Assembly (NCBI GenBank): GCA_024403955.1
Contig: JAKSQX010000002.1
Span: 1 to 64,000 of the forward strand
Length of the DNA stretch: 64,000 bases
Origin: Clostridia bacterium
GTDB taxonomy: Bacteria > Bacillota > Clostridia > Oscillospirales > Acutalibacteraceae
Direction of reading: 5' to 3'
Part shown: positions 5,890 to 14,665 of the stretch, piece after piece
How the letters are laid out: each line of letters begins with the position of its first letter
Numbering within the stretch: the stretch's first letter is position 1
Program-made: the position numbers and the translations under genes
Notes under the pieces: model-generated
Seen by the model: the letters and a program-made list of their open reading frames with translations, nothing else
Told to the model about the DNA's origin: nothing
The model's database searches: none

Positions 5890-8022
5890 ATGAGTTGGTT
5901 TGAAGAACAGTTAAAGTACAGAAAACAACAGGATAACGACAACTTTGCTGAGGCCATCGATTCTGTAGCAGGCGCCGTAATGGGCAAACGTCTCACACAT
6001 CAAAACGATGTTGAGATAATTGCTCAGTCAGCAATTGAGGAAATCAACAAGTACTACCACGGCGCTGCAATCAGTGGCCGTGCTGTCAAGCTTGACCGTG
6101 GCTGGCAACGCCACTCTGTCGGCGCTATGCTCGGCACTGTTAAGGAAAGCGGCGCTGCTGTCGCACTATTACCGCATCAGCTCTATGGTTACTCCTATTA
6201 CGACTACAGCGAAGGTCGTAAGTACAGAGTAACAAGACGCAATGCGTCTCGCCTCTCAGAGGACGCTATCTGCTACTACGAGCAGTTCCCTGCTCGCCCG
6301 CTCACAGTCCGCGACCTCTTCCGCTTTATGATTTCCAAGCTCACGGGCTTTGACATATTCCTCTATTTCTTCTTGATGATTGTCGCAGCCCTTTTGGGAC
6401 TCTTATCCCCAATCTTTACAAAGTGGCTCTTTGGAAGCGTACTTGATTCAGGACGTATGACAGCACTTATTGCACTCGCAGTATTTATGGTCTGCTTTGC
6501 AATATGCCAAGCGCTGATTACAACCTTCCAATCGCTGATAAATGCAAGGCTTGAAATCAAGCAAAACAATGCAATAGCCGCTGCTGTAATGCACCGTATA
6601 CTCAACCTCCCTGCAAGTTTCTTTAGGGATTTCTCATCCGGTGAACTCACACAGCGCTCAAACTATGTAAGTGAACTCTGTTCCATCTTTATCAACACGA
6701 TTACAACAGTATCTTTCACAACACTGTTCTCGTTTATCTATGTTGGTCAGATTTTCTCTTTCATACCATCCCTTGCAGTACCATCGCTGCTTATCGCTAT
6801 CATTTCACTCCTTGTTTCAGTTGTTACAACACTTGCTCAAATGCGAATCACCAAGCAGCGAATGGAATACACAGCCAAGACAAGTGGTATGACATACTCA
6901 ATGATTACCGGCATTCAAAAGATCAAACTTGCCGGTGCAGAAAAGCGTATGTTTGCACGTTGGGCAAAGCTCTATTCCAAGGAAGCTGAGCTTACATACA
7001 GCCCACCAACATTTATCAAACTTCGCAACACAATCACACTTGCGATTTCAGTATTTGGTACGCTCTTCCTTTACATGCTTGCAATCCAAAGTGATACTGA
7101 TGTTGGCAACTTCTATGCGTTCACAACATCATATGCACTTGTTACTGCAGCATTCACACAGTTCTCTAATATTGCACTTATTCTTGCAAATATTAGACCT
7201 ACATACGAGCTTGCAAAACCAATACTTGATTCCACACCAGAGGTTACAACTGATGGTGACAAACTCACCGACCTTCGTGGTGAAATAGAACTTAATAATG
7301 TATCATTTAGGTACGACGAGCACATGCCATATGTCATCCACAACATCTCACTCAAGATTCGCCCAGGCGAATATGTTGCGATTGTTGGTTCGACAGGTTG
7401 TGGCAAGTCGACACTCCTTCGCTTGCTCCTCGGATTCGAGACGCCACAGCGCGGCTCCATCTACTACGACAAGAAAGACATCGCTCATCTTGACATCAGA
7501 GAACTCCGCCGCAAGGTTGGCGTCGTAATGCAAGATGGCAAGCTCTTCCTTGGTGACATATATTCCAACATTGTAATCTCAGCACCAGAGCTCACGCTCA
7601 GTGACGCTTGGGAAGCTGCTAAAATAGCAGCAATCGATGAGGACATCAAGCGCATGCCAATGGGTATGCAAACCCTCATCTCAGAGGGCCAGGGCGGTTT
7701 CTCTGGTGGCCAAAAGCAGAGACTTATGATTGCCCGCGCAGTTGCCCCAAGGCCAAAGATTTTGATGTTTGATGAGGCAACATCTGCGCTCGATAACGTA
7801 ACCCAGAAAAAGGTTGCAGAAGCAATCGATTCCCTTGGTTGCACACGCATCGTAATTGCCCATCGCCTTTCAACTATCAAGCACTGTGATCGCATAATCG
7901 TGCTCGATCACGGCAACATAGTTGAGCAAGGCACATACGATGAACTCATTGAGCAAGGTGGCATGTTCTGTGACCTTGTTGCTCGTCAGAGAATAGATAT
8001 TGACGGAGGAGAAGACAAATGA
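5890..8022 (+). CDS. Second NHLM-type ABC exporter, permease/ATPase without peptidase
   Basis: Partner exporter of 710 residues. The N-terminal part (about 1-145) is soluble and not a C39 protease, since the Cys/His/Asp set is absent. A six-helix ABC exporter domain (about 150-440) follows, then an ATPase with Walker A GSTGCGKST (500-508), signature FSGGQKQR and Walker B MFDEATSALD. Paired NHLM systems in other bacteria encode exactly such a peptidase-bearing and a peptidase-free transporter, which may act as a heterodimer. AGGAGGT precedes the ATG 11 bases after the previous stop. The 3' end overlaps the sigma gene by four bases. Confidence 0.88.
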   Translation: MSWFEEQLKYRKQQDNDNFAEAIDSVAGAVMGKRLTHQNDVEIIAQSAIEEINKYYHGAAISGRAVKLDRGWQRHSVGAMLGTVKESGAAVALLPHQLYGYSYYDYSEGRKYRVTRRNASRLSEDAICYYEQFPARPLTVRDLFRFMISKLTGFDIFLYFFLMIVAALLGLLSPIFTKWLFGSVLDSGRMTALIALAVFMVCFAICQALITTFQSLINARLEIKQNNAIAAAVMHRILNLPASFFRDFSSGELTQRSNYVSELCSIFINTITTVSFTTLFSFIYVGQIFSFIPSLAVPSLLIAIISLLVSVVTTLAQMRITKQRMEYTAKTSGMTYSMITGIQKIKLAGAEKRMFARWAKLYSKEAELTYSPPTFIKLRNTITLAISVFGTLFLYMLAIQSDTDVGNFYAFTTSYALVTAAFTQFSNIALILANIRPTYELAKPILDSTPEVTTDGDKLTDLRGEIELNNVSFRYDEHMPYVIHNISLKIRPGEYVAIVGSTGCGKSTLLRLLLGFETPQRGSIYYDKKDIAHLDIRELRRKVGVVMQDGKLFLGDIYSNIVISAPELTLSDAWEAAKIAAIDEDIKRMPMGMQTLISEGQGGFSGGQKQRLMIARAVAPRPKILMFDEATSALDNVTQKKVAEAIDSLGCTRIVIAHRLSTIKHCDRIIVLDHGNIVEQGTYDELIEQGGMFCDLVARQRIDIDGGEDK

Positions 8023-8495
8023 CAGACGCTGAAAGAACTGCCATATACACCGACTTCCATGAAAAGGTGCTAAACTATGTAAACTCCAAGGTTTGCAATA
8101 TGACTCAAGCGGAAGATCTCACATCTGACATCTTCCTCAAAATATATGAGAAACTTGACACGTTTGACGAGTCCAAGTCGTCGCTATCCACCTGGATCTT
8201 CACCATTACAAGAAACACCTTGACCGACTACTACCGTACTCGCAAGGTCTTCTCTGAAGTTCCAGAGGACTTCCGCGACGACACATGCATCGACGACGAG
8301 ATCTGCAACGACGAGATGCTTGAAACACTCGCCGATGCGCTCGAATCGCTCGACGAGCGCGAACGTGACCTCATCATCCTCCGCTATTACAAAGGCCTCA
8401 CCTTAACTGAAATAGCGGAGCGCATGAACATCTCCTATTCATATGTAAAAATACTTCATAACAAGGCGCTTTCAGGCATGCGAGGATATTTTTAA
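8019..8495 (+). CDS. ECF-type RNA polymerase sigma factor
   Basis: Sigma-70 family ECF factor of 158 residues: region 2 at about 10-75 (promoter melting segment around DLTSDIFLKIYEKL and WIFTITRNTLTDYYR) and region 4 at about 105-155, a helix-turn-helix (LTEIAERMNISYSYVKILHNKAL). It is translationally coupled (ATGA overlap) to the exporter gene, so it is made with the export machinery. No anti-sigma gene with a membrane helix follows, which is unusual for ECF factors. Four identical two-box elements in this locus are its obvious candidate targets, including one starting eight bases after its own stop codon. What activates it is not visible. Confidence 0.9.
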   Translation: MTDAERTAIYTDFHEKVLNYVNSKVCNMTQAEDLTSDIFLKIYEKLDTFDESKSSLSTWIFTITRNTLTDYYRTRKVFSEVPEDFRDDTCIDDEICNDEMLETLADALESLDERERDLIILRYYKGLTLTEIAERMNISYSYVKILHNKALSGMRGYF

Positions 8496-8502
8496 AAATA
8501 TT

Positions 8503-8533
8503 TGTAGCCATTTTAGAAATTCGCTCGTATAAA
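8503..8533 (+). promoter_or_regulatory. Putative ECF-sigma promoter P4
   Basis: TGTAGCC (8503-8509) and CGTATAAA (8526-8533) with the invariant 16-base spacer. The downstream bases (ATATGAAAGCA) differ more from copies 1-3. It lies directly after the ECF sigma gene and 32 bases ahead of the next ATG. Confidence 0.75.
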
Positions 8534-8565
8534 CATATGAAAGCAAACGAAAAGAGGCAATCATT

Positions 8566-8760
8566 ATGGAAGGAAAACTTAGAGGACTTTTTGAATATAA
8601 CCGATTCAGCGAAAACGCAAGGCTCAGCAAACTCATTGAGGAAACTGATTCTCGCTATGGCACAGAGATAAGTGACAGCAATCTCTTCCTTGTCAATGCA
8701 GCTGGTGAGCCAGATGAGCGCACACAAAATCCAGATCAATTTTACGCAAACAGACCATAA
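8566..8760 (+). CDS. Small protein in the ECF regulon, atypical leader (64 aa)
   Basis: AAGAGG precedes ATG 8566. The first 35 residues are charged and helix-prone (MEGKLRGLFEYNRF…). Residues 36-46 (ISDSNLFLVNA, then AGE) echo the L-S-D-x-x-L-x-x-V-x-(G/A)-G pattern of classical export leaders but have Ala-Gly rather than Gly-Gly, followed by an acidic, Asn/Gln-rich tail. It may be a sixth, different precursor with a longer leader. It could also be a small soluble regulator of the sigma factor, since it is adjacent, under P4, and no anti-sigma factor is otherwise present. The family is not recognised with certainty. Confidence 0.75.
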   Translation: MEGKLRGLFEYNRFSENARLSKLIEETDSRYGTEISDSNLFLVNAAGEPDERTQNPDQFYANRP

Positions 8761-8766
8761 ACAAAC

Positions 8767-8797
8767 AAAAAGAGCACCAAGTTGGTGCTCTTTTTTA
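8767..8797 (+). terminator. Bidirectional terminator
   Basis: AAAGAGCACCAA pairs with TTGGTGCTCTTT, with T runs on both strands. It ends the peptide/exporter region and serves the convergent flavodoxin/ferredoxin gene. Confidence 0.85.
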
Positions 8798-8824
8798 TTT
8801 CTTAATTCTTTATTCTTTTTATTA

Positions 8825-9556
8825 CTATTTTACATATTCATCTTTAAAGAAGTATCTGATGCGAGTTGGCTTTGAGTTGCCGTATTGGATGGCCTTGTTT
8901 GGGCAACGGTTGATGCAGGATGTGCACTGCGCACAGTTGCCGTTCCAAGTAGGCTTGCCATCTTTAAGTGTGATGTTTTTAAGTGGGCAGTTGTTTACAC
9001 ATGCGCCACAACCACCACAACTGTCGTTAACAGAAAACTTCTTGTCACTGGTTGCGAACTTCAAGAAAGCAGGATGAATGACTTTGGTCATAACTGTTGG
9101 GAGTGGACCTCTGTCAACAATTGCACCATATTCCCTGTTGTTTACGAGTTCAGCAAAGTCATCAAGTCTTGGGATGGCCTTGTCAAATTTCTTCTTAATC
9201 GTAGGTTCTGTGTCACAGTCACCACCTTGGATGTAGTTGTTAGGAAGTGAGAGTGAAAGGATAGCGTTAAGTGGACGCTTTATGAGTTTCTCAATCTGGT
9301 CGTCTACCCTACCACAGTTGGAACCACAGGTTGCAACAGCATATACATATGCTTCCTTTTTTATGCTTATCCTTCTTAAAAAATCCTCAACAGGACCTGG
9401 AACACCCCAGGCATAGATTGGAAAAACTATGCCAATGATGTCATCTTTAGTTGGTTCAGTATCCTGGTTTATAAACTGAACTGTATCGTTTGTCTTCTCA
9501 GCGAGAGCCTTTGCTGCCCATTCGCTGTTACCAGTACCGGTGAAATAGTAAATCAT
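8825..9556 (-). CDS. EFR1-type flavodoxin/ferredoxin fusion
   Basis: Electron-transfer protein of 243 residues. The N-terminal flavodoxin-like domain (about 1-150) starts with the FMN phosphate loop YYFTGTGNSEWAA. The C-terminal ferredoxin has two [4Fe-4S] motifs, CGGCGACVNNCP and CAQCTSCINRCP (about 180-225). Such EFR1 proteins are common in Clostridia and their partners are mostly unknown. AAAGG lies ahead of ATG 9556. It begins only 12 bases after the rpoD stop, so it is probably co-transcribed with dnaG-rpoD, an unexpected companion. Confidence 0.88.
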   Translation of the reverse strand: MIYYFTGTGNSEWAAKALAEKTNDTVQFINQDTEPTKDDIIGIVFPIYAWGVPGPVEDFLRRISIKKEAYVYAVATCGSNCGRVDDQIEKLIKRPLNAILSLSLPNNYIQGGDCDTEPTIKKKFDKAIPRLDDFAELVNNREYGAIVDRGPLPTVMTKVIHPAFLKFATSDKKFSVNDSCGGCGACVNNCPLKNITLKDGKPTWNGNCAQCTSCINRCPNKAIQYGNSKPTRIRYFFKDEYVK

Positions 9557-9568
9557 GCTGTGCCTTTC

Positions 9569-10666
9569 TTAGTCAAGGAAGTCCTTGAGCTTCTTAGAAC
9601 GTGATGGATGACGGAGTTTGCGGAGAGCCTTAGCTTCGATCTGACGAATACGCTCACGAGTAACGTTGAACTCCTTACCAACTTCTTCAAGTGTTCTTGG
9701 GTGACCATCCTCAAGACCGAAACGGAGTGAGAGAACCTTCTCTTCACGTGGAGTGAGTGTCTTGAGAACCTCAGCGAGCTGTTCCTTCAAGAGAAGCATG
9801 CTGGCAGCATCTGCTGGAGCGAGCGCGTCGTCATCAGGAATGAAGTCACCGAGATGTGAATCTTCCTCTTCACCGATTGGTGTCTCAAGAGATACTGGCT
9901 CCTGAGCAACACGGAGAATCTCACGTACCTTCTCAACAGGCATATCGAGTTCTTTTGCAATCTCCTCAGCTGTTGGGTCACGGCCGTTCTTGTGAAGAAG
10001 GATTGAGTTTGTCTTCTTAACTTTATTGATTGTCTCAACCATATGTACTGGGATACGGATTGTTCTTGCCTGGTCAGCAATAGCTCTTGTGATGGCCTGG
10101 CGAATCCACCATGTTGCATATGTTGAGAACTTGAATCCCTTTGTAAAGTCGAACTTATCAACAGCCTTGATAAGTCCAAGGTTACCCTCCTGGATGAGAT
10201 CGAGGAAAGACATACCACGACCAACATATCTCTTAGCGATTGATACTACGAGACGGAGGTTTGATTCAGCGAGTTTCTTCTTAGCTTCCTCATCACCCTC
10301 TGAGATACGGATTGCAAGTTCAATCTCCTCCTCAGGTGTGAGAAGTGGAACTCTACCGATTTCCTTTAAGTATACCTTTACAGGGTCATCCATAGCGGCA
10401 TTCTTGTTTGCATTGTCAACTGCGCCAAGTTCAACTGCCTTTGGCATTTCAAGGTCGAAGTTTAAAGATTCAAGAGCTGCATCGCCGAGGTCATCAATGA
10501 TCTCGATGCCGTTCTGCTCAAGAGTCTCATAGAGCTTATCAAGCTCCTCCATGTCCATGTCAACTTCAACGATTGCTGCGTCGATGTCGTTTGTTGAGAG
10601 TCGTCCCTGTGCTTTGCCCTTCTCAACAAGGGCTGTGATGACATTTAAGCCTTTTTCTTCTGCCAT
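9569..10666 (-). CDS. rpoD: Primary RNA polymerase sigma factor RpoD (SigA)
   Basis: Housekeeping sigma factor of 365 residues. Visible parts are region 1.1 at the N-terminus, region 1.2 with [17 protein letters not shown], region 2 with [20 protein letters not shown] and [10 protein letters not shown], region 3, and region 4 with the helix-turn-helix [20 protein letters not shown] near the end. Region 1.1 is short, as in other Gram-positives. It starts three bases after the dnaG stop, the classical dnaG-rpoD pairing. Its promoters are of the TTGaca/TATAAT type such as those listed here for mraZ, pheS, ireB and hppA. Confidence 0.97.
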   Translation of the reverse strand: MAEEKGLNVITALVEKGKAQGRLSTNDIDAAIVEVDMDMEELDKLYETLEQNGIEIIDDLGDAALESLNFDLEMPKAVELGAVDNANKNAAMDDPVKVYLKEIGRVPLLTPEEEIELAIRISEGDEEAKKKLAESNLRLVVSIAKRYVGRGMSFLDLIQEGNLGLIKAVDKFDFTKGFKFSTYATWWIRQAITRAIADQARTIRIPVHMVETINKVKKTNSILLHKNGRDPTAEEIAKELDMPVEKVREILRVAQEPVSLETPIGEEEDSHLGDFIPDDDALAPADAASMLLLKEQLAEVLKTLTPREEKVLSLRFGLEDGHPRTLEEVGKEFNVTRERIRQIEAKALRKLRHPSRSKKLKDFLD

Positions 10667-10669
10667 GTG

Positions 10670-12403
10670 TTACACATCCTTATTATTTTTGAATAGTTTC
10701 AAGAAATCTTCATCACTGAGTTCAGCTGCATTCTTAGTCCTCTGTGCCTTTTGGTTCTCCTCTTTGAGTACAGTGATGCTGTCTAAGAGTTCCTCTTTTG
10801 TGTTGGAAATCAATGCACCGCTGTTCTGCAGCTTAACTAGATGTCCCATCTCCTCAGGTGAGAACTCAGAAGAGAGATATATAAAGTCAAGTGGTTGACC
10901 GGCATTTATTCTATCCCTAAACACTGTGTATGCGTGTCGATAGAATTCACTTGGAAATTCTTCCGGTGCCAACTGTGCCTCAATAATCTTCAAGAAATCT
11001 AGGTTGTTCTGAAGAGAGGTTATGATAGTCTCCTCTGCTCGGTGAGCACGGACCTTGTCGTCGAATCCCTTCCTAAGGCTACCGAAGTCACTCTTTTTGC
11101 TCTGCCTATTTAGGCGTTTCTCCGCATCCTTAACTTGGGCCATGATGGCCTCCTTGGAAACTGACAACTCCTCAGAGAGACGGGAGGTATAAATATCCTT
11201 CTCGATTGCACCCAGTGGTGCTAGTATAGGCACGGCCTTGCGTAAGAATTTTAAACGTCCGTCGTCTGTACTGAGGTCCAGCCCCTCCTTGCAGGTAAGG
11301 AGCTTATATTCAATTTCGTTCATCGCACCGGAGAGAATAGTCTTCCAGCGCTCTGGACCAAATTTTTTAATAACTTCATCTGGGTCTTTTGCTTCTGTGT
11401 ATTTAAGTGGATGAATTGCGAGTGTGGTCTCACTCAGTTTTTCGATGGCGCGGGCAAGCGCCTTTTGGCCGGCCTCGTCGCTGTCATACGACAGGTAGAC
11501 CTTCGAGCAGTAGTGCGAGATAAGTCTCACCTGCTCGTCGGTTAAGGCGGTGCCGAGGCCTGCAACGGCATTCGTGAAACCCGCCTGATGAAGAGCAATA
11601 ACATCCATATATCCCTCGCAGAGAATAAGGCTATCCTCTGGGGAGGATTTTGCGAAGTTCATCGCAAATATATTTTGACCCTTTTTGTAGATAAGGGTAT
11701 CACTCGTATTTAGGTACTTTGGCTTAGAGTCGTCAAGTACTCGTCCACCAAAGGCAACTACATTACCTCTAAGGTCGATAATCGGGGTAATTACTCTGTT
11801 TCTAAAAGTTGGGTAGAAGTTTGTCTTACCCTCTTTAGCAGATTTACGTGCAAGGTCTCCCTCAAAGAGTTCCTGTGCAGAGTAACCTTTCGAACGCATG
11901 TAGTTCATAAATGTGTTCCAGTCATTTGGCGCATAGCCAAGACCGAAATGTGTAACAGTCTGAGGAGTGAGTCCTCTTCCTGCCCAGTAGTTTAAGCCAT
12001 CTTTACCCTCTGGGCTAAGCATGTACTGGTGGAAGAAACGCGCTGCTTCCTTATTCATCTCGAGCATGCGCTTTCTCTTCTTTTGGAGAGTGTCATCATA
12101 TTGCTCGTTAGGCATCTGAAGTCCAGCTTTGTCTGCAAGGAACTTTACAGCCTCAATATAGTCGAGGTTCTCGATGTCTCTAATGAAGGTGATGGCGTCG
12201 CCACCCTTTGTGCAGCCGAAGCAGTAATATGACTGGCTCTCAGGATATACAACGAAAGAAGGAGTCTTTTCACTGTGGAATGGACAGAGTCCCTTTGTGA
12301 GTCTTCCGGCACGTTTTAAGTCAACGTATTCACCGATAAGATCTTCAATGTCGATTCTGTCTCTCAGCTGTTCTAAGAACTGATCGCTAAGTCTTGTTGC
12401 CAC
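10670..12403 (-). CDS. dnaG: DNA primase DnaG
   Basis: Makes RNA primers for replication. The protein has 577 residues: a CHC2 zinc finger near the N-terminus (CPFHSEKTPSF … YYCFGC, residues about 41-66), a primase catalytic core, a TOPRIM domain with LILCEGYMDVIAL and the Asp pair in YDSDEAGQKA, then the helicase-interacting C-terminal region. The family length is normal. A GGAGGG-like site precedes ATG 12403. It lies 32 bases downstream of the dgt stop and directly upstream of rpoD. Confidence 0.97.
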   Translation of the reverse strand: MATRLSDQFLEQLRDRIDIEDLIGEYVDLKRAGRLTKGLCPFHSEKTPSFVVYPESQSYYCFGCTKGGDAITFIRDIENLDYIEAVKFLADKAGLQMPNEQYDDTLQKKRKRMLEMNKEAARFFHQYMLSPEGKDGLNYWAGRGLTPQTVTHFGLGYAPNDWNTFMNYMRSKGYSAQELFEGDLARKSAKEGKTNFYPTFRNRVITPIIDLRGNVVAFGGRVLDDSKPKYLNTSDTLIYKKGQNIFAMNFAKSSPEDSLILCEGYMDVIALHQAGFTNAVAGLGTALTDEQVRLISHYCSKVYLSYDSDEAGQKALARAIEKLSETTLAIHPLKYTEAKDPDEVIKKFGPERWKTILSGAMNEIEYKLLTCKEGLDLSTDDGRLKFLRKAVPILAPLGAIEKDIYTSRLSEELSVSKEAIMAQVKDAEKRLNRQSKKSDFGSLRKGFDDKVRAHRAEETIITSLQNNLDFLKIIEAQLAPEEFPSEFYRHAYTVFRDRINAGQPLDFIYLSSEFSPEEMGHLVKLQNSGALISNTKEELLDSITVLKEENQKAQRTKNAAELSDEDFLKLFKNNKDV

Positions 12404-12435
12404 AGTACTCCCTCCTTTAGTTTATTTTTTGTTTC

Positions 12436-13440
12436 CTATTCTACCCAGAACTTAGGTACGAATATCCTGTTGTATGTTGCGAGTGCGTAATGGTCGCTCA
12501 TACCTGAGATATAGTCACAGGCACCGCGCTCTGCGCCCTCGTTTAATGCTACATTTCTGTACTCCTGTGGCATCTCATCAGGATGCTCAAGGAAGTACTT
12601 GTAGAGTTTCACTACGATGTCCATTGCCTTACCTTCCTCGCCCTTGCAGGTTGGGTTGGTGTAGACATTTGCGAACATGAACTTGTGAATCTCATCATAT
12701 GCCTCTGCGATATCAGGGGCCATTTTAATATCGTCACCTGAGTTCTCAATTACTGAGCGAACTAAGGTGTTGATGCGCTGTGATTTACGCTCACCGAGAA
12801 TGTCACGGAGGTGCTGTGGAATATCATCCTCTGTGAGGATACCTGCACGCTCTGCATCGTCGATGTCGTGATTTATGTATGCGATATGGTCTGCTACCTT
12901 AACAAGTTTACCCTCGAGCGTGTCAGCTTCCTTGCCAACAGTGTGGCAGCAGATACCGTCACGTACTTCGTATGTGAGGTTGAGGCCGCGGCCATGCTTC
13001 TCGAGGACGTCAACGACACGGAGGCTCTGCTCGTAGTGCTTAAAGCCACCTGGGTAGACGTCGTTTAGGGCACGCTCACCTGCGTGGCCAAACGGAGTGT
13101 GACCCAGGTCGTGACCTAAAGCTATAGCCTCCGTCAAGTCCTCGTTGAGGCGCAAGCCGCGGGCCATAGTTCTAGCGATCTGAGAAACCTCGAGTGTATG
13201 TGTAAGTCTTGTTCTGTAATGGTCACCTGTTGGTGCCAAGAAGACCTGTGTCTTATGCTTAAGTCTGCGGAAAGCCGCAGAGTGGATTATACGGTCCCTA
13301 TCACGCTGATAGGCCGTACGGATGTCATCCTCCTCCTCAAAAACAGCTCTGCCCTTTGTGTCTCTGCAGTGCATAGCTTTTGTAGCAAGAGTGATGTCCT
13401 CAATCTTTAATGTTTCTTCCCTAATCGTTGACATTGTCAT
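12436..13440 (-). CDS. dgt: Deoxyguanosinetriphosphate triphosphohydrolase-like protein
   Basis: HD-domain enzyme predicted to cleave dNTPs to deoxynucleosides and tripolyphosphate. The HD metal site is visible as RLTHTLEVSQIAR, then GHDLGHTPFGHAGE, and a later VADHIAYINHDIDDA. I place the start at 13440 (ATG ACA ATG) because AAGGAG lies at 13445-13450; a longer frame from 13485 would bury that site, and ATG 13434 is the alternative. It overlaps the end of the U32 gene by about 20 bases, so it is translated as part of the mltG-U32-dgt-dnaG-rpoD series. dNTP-control genes next to primase are common in Clostridia. Confidence 0.9.
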   Translation of the reverse strand: MTMSTIREETLKIEDITLATKAMHCRDTKGRAVFEEEDDIRTAYQRDRDRIIHSAAFRRLKHKTQVFLAPTGDHYRTRLTHTLEVSQIARTMARGLRLNEDLTEAIALGHDLGHTPFGHAGERALNDVYPGGFKHYEQSLRVVDVLEKHGRGLNLTYEVRDGICCHTVGKEADTLEGKLVKVADHIAYINHDIDDAERAGILTEDDIPQHLRDILGERKSQRINTLVRSVIENSGDDIKMAPDIAEAYDEIHKFMFANVYTNPTCKGEEGKAMDIVVKLYKYFLEHPDEMPQEYRNVALNEGAERGACDYISGMSDHYALATYNRIFVPKFWVE

Positions 13441-14665
13441 CCTTCTCCTTACGGAGTATTGCTCCGGCTGGAATTTCCTTGTCACACTTGATTTTAATGA
13501 TGGCCATTGGATTTGGAGCTACATCCACTTCCTCGCCCTTCTCATTTAACATCTCTGTGACAGTGATGGTAAAAGGTTCTGTCTGTGGCATCAATACCTC
13601 GAGTTCGTCGCCCTTGAAGAAACGATTTCTTTGGATAACTTCGAGGTATCCATTCTTCCATCCGTTTACATTAGCAATAATGTCCCATTCACGGATGTAG
13701 ATGCCGTCATAATATACATGAGCATTCTCATTTGGGTTGTTGAAATAGAAGCCAGTACAGTAATCCCTGTAGCTGATCTTTCTCATCTCATCAATAATCC
13801 ACTGAGAAGGCTTAAAGTCCATTGATGGATTCTTCTTGTACTCGTCGATGGCTGCGCGGTAAGCGTTGGTGACAGCAGCAGCGTAGTAGGCAGACTTTGC
13901 TCTGCCCTCAATCTTGAAGCTGTCAACGCCGGCAGCGACGAGTTCAGGGATGTGCTCAATCATGCACATGTCCTGTGAGTTCAAAATATATGTGCCGTCC
14001 TTGCTGTCAGTGATTTCAAAGAACTGGCCAGGACGCTTTTCCTCAACAAGGTGATACTTCCAGCGGCAAGGCTGTGCGCAGTCACCGCGGTTGGCATCTC
14101 TACCTGTTAAGTAGTTTGAGAGCATACAACGACCCGAGAAACTCATGCACATTGCGCCGTGTACGAAGCATTCAATCTCAAGTTCCTTTGGTGTCTTTGC
14201 TCTGATCTCTGCGATGTCATCAAGGCATACTTCACGTGCCATGACGATACGCTTTGCACCTAAATCATAGAGAGCACTTGCAGTCTCGTAGTTTACAACA
14301 CCTGTCTGAGTCGACATGTGAATGTCCACTCCAGGAGCATATTTCTGTGCCATGCGCATTACGCCGATATCAGCGATAATGAACGCATCTACACCAGCAT
14401 CCTTTGCAACCTCAAAGAAATGAGGCAACGACTCAACTTCGTTATTACGCGGAAGAGTATTTGCAACAAGGTGTACTGCGACACCCTTGTTGTGGCACTT
14501 CTTCACAGCGTCTCTTAAAGTCTCGTCATTAAAGCTCTCCGTCGCTGCTCGCATATTGAAGAGCTGACCGCCTAGGTAAACTGCGTCTGCACCGTAAAGG
14601 AGTGCAGACTCGAGGCGCTCAGCATCCCCTGCTGGAGCAAGTAACTCCGGTCTACTTGTCATCAT
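13421..14665 (-). CDS. U32-family protein (TrhP/YrrO-like tRNA hydroxylation protein)
   Basis: The protein has 414 residues and starts RPELLAPAGDAERLESAL after two Met, the standard U32 N-terminus. The U32 signature lies at ECFVHGAMCMSFSGRCMLSN, followed by GDCAQPCRW; these Cys bind the iron-sulfur cluster in the family. Although named peptidases, this subgroup (B. subtilis YrrN/YrrO, E. coli YegQ) supports prephenate-dependent 5-hydroxyuridine formation in tRNA. In B. subtilis yrrO lies close to yrrL (mltG), as here, which favours that role. Its start overlaps the mltG stop by 14 bases. Confidence 0.9.
   Translation of the reverse strand: MMTSRPELLAPAGDAERLESALLYGADAVYLGGQLFNMRAATESFNDETLRDAVKKCHNKGVAVHLVANTLPRNNEVESLPHFFEVAKDAGVDAFIIADIGVMRMAQKYAPGVDIHMSTQTGVVNYETASALYDLGAKRIVMAREVCLDDIAEIRAKTPKELEIECFVHGAMCMSFSGRCMLSNYLTGRDANRGDCAQPCRWKYHLVEEKRPGQFFEITDSKDGTYILNSQDMCMIEHIPELVAAGVDSFKIEGRAKSAYYAAAVTNAYRAAIDEYKKNPSMDFKPSQWIIDEMRKISYRDYCTGFYFNNPNENAHVYYDGIYIREWDIIANVNGWKNGYLEVIQRNRFFKGDELEVLMPQTEPFTITVTEMLNEKGEEVDVAPNPMAIIKIKCDKEIPAGAILRKEKDDNVND

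Noticed and set aside
8019..8760. Small protein at 8566 as a classical membrane anti-sigma factor
   Set aside because: No membrane helix or zinc-binding anti-sigma motif is visible; only a soluble role or a precursor role remains possible.
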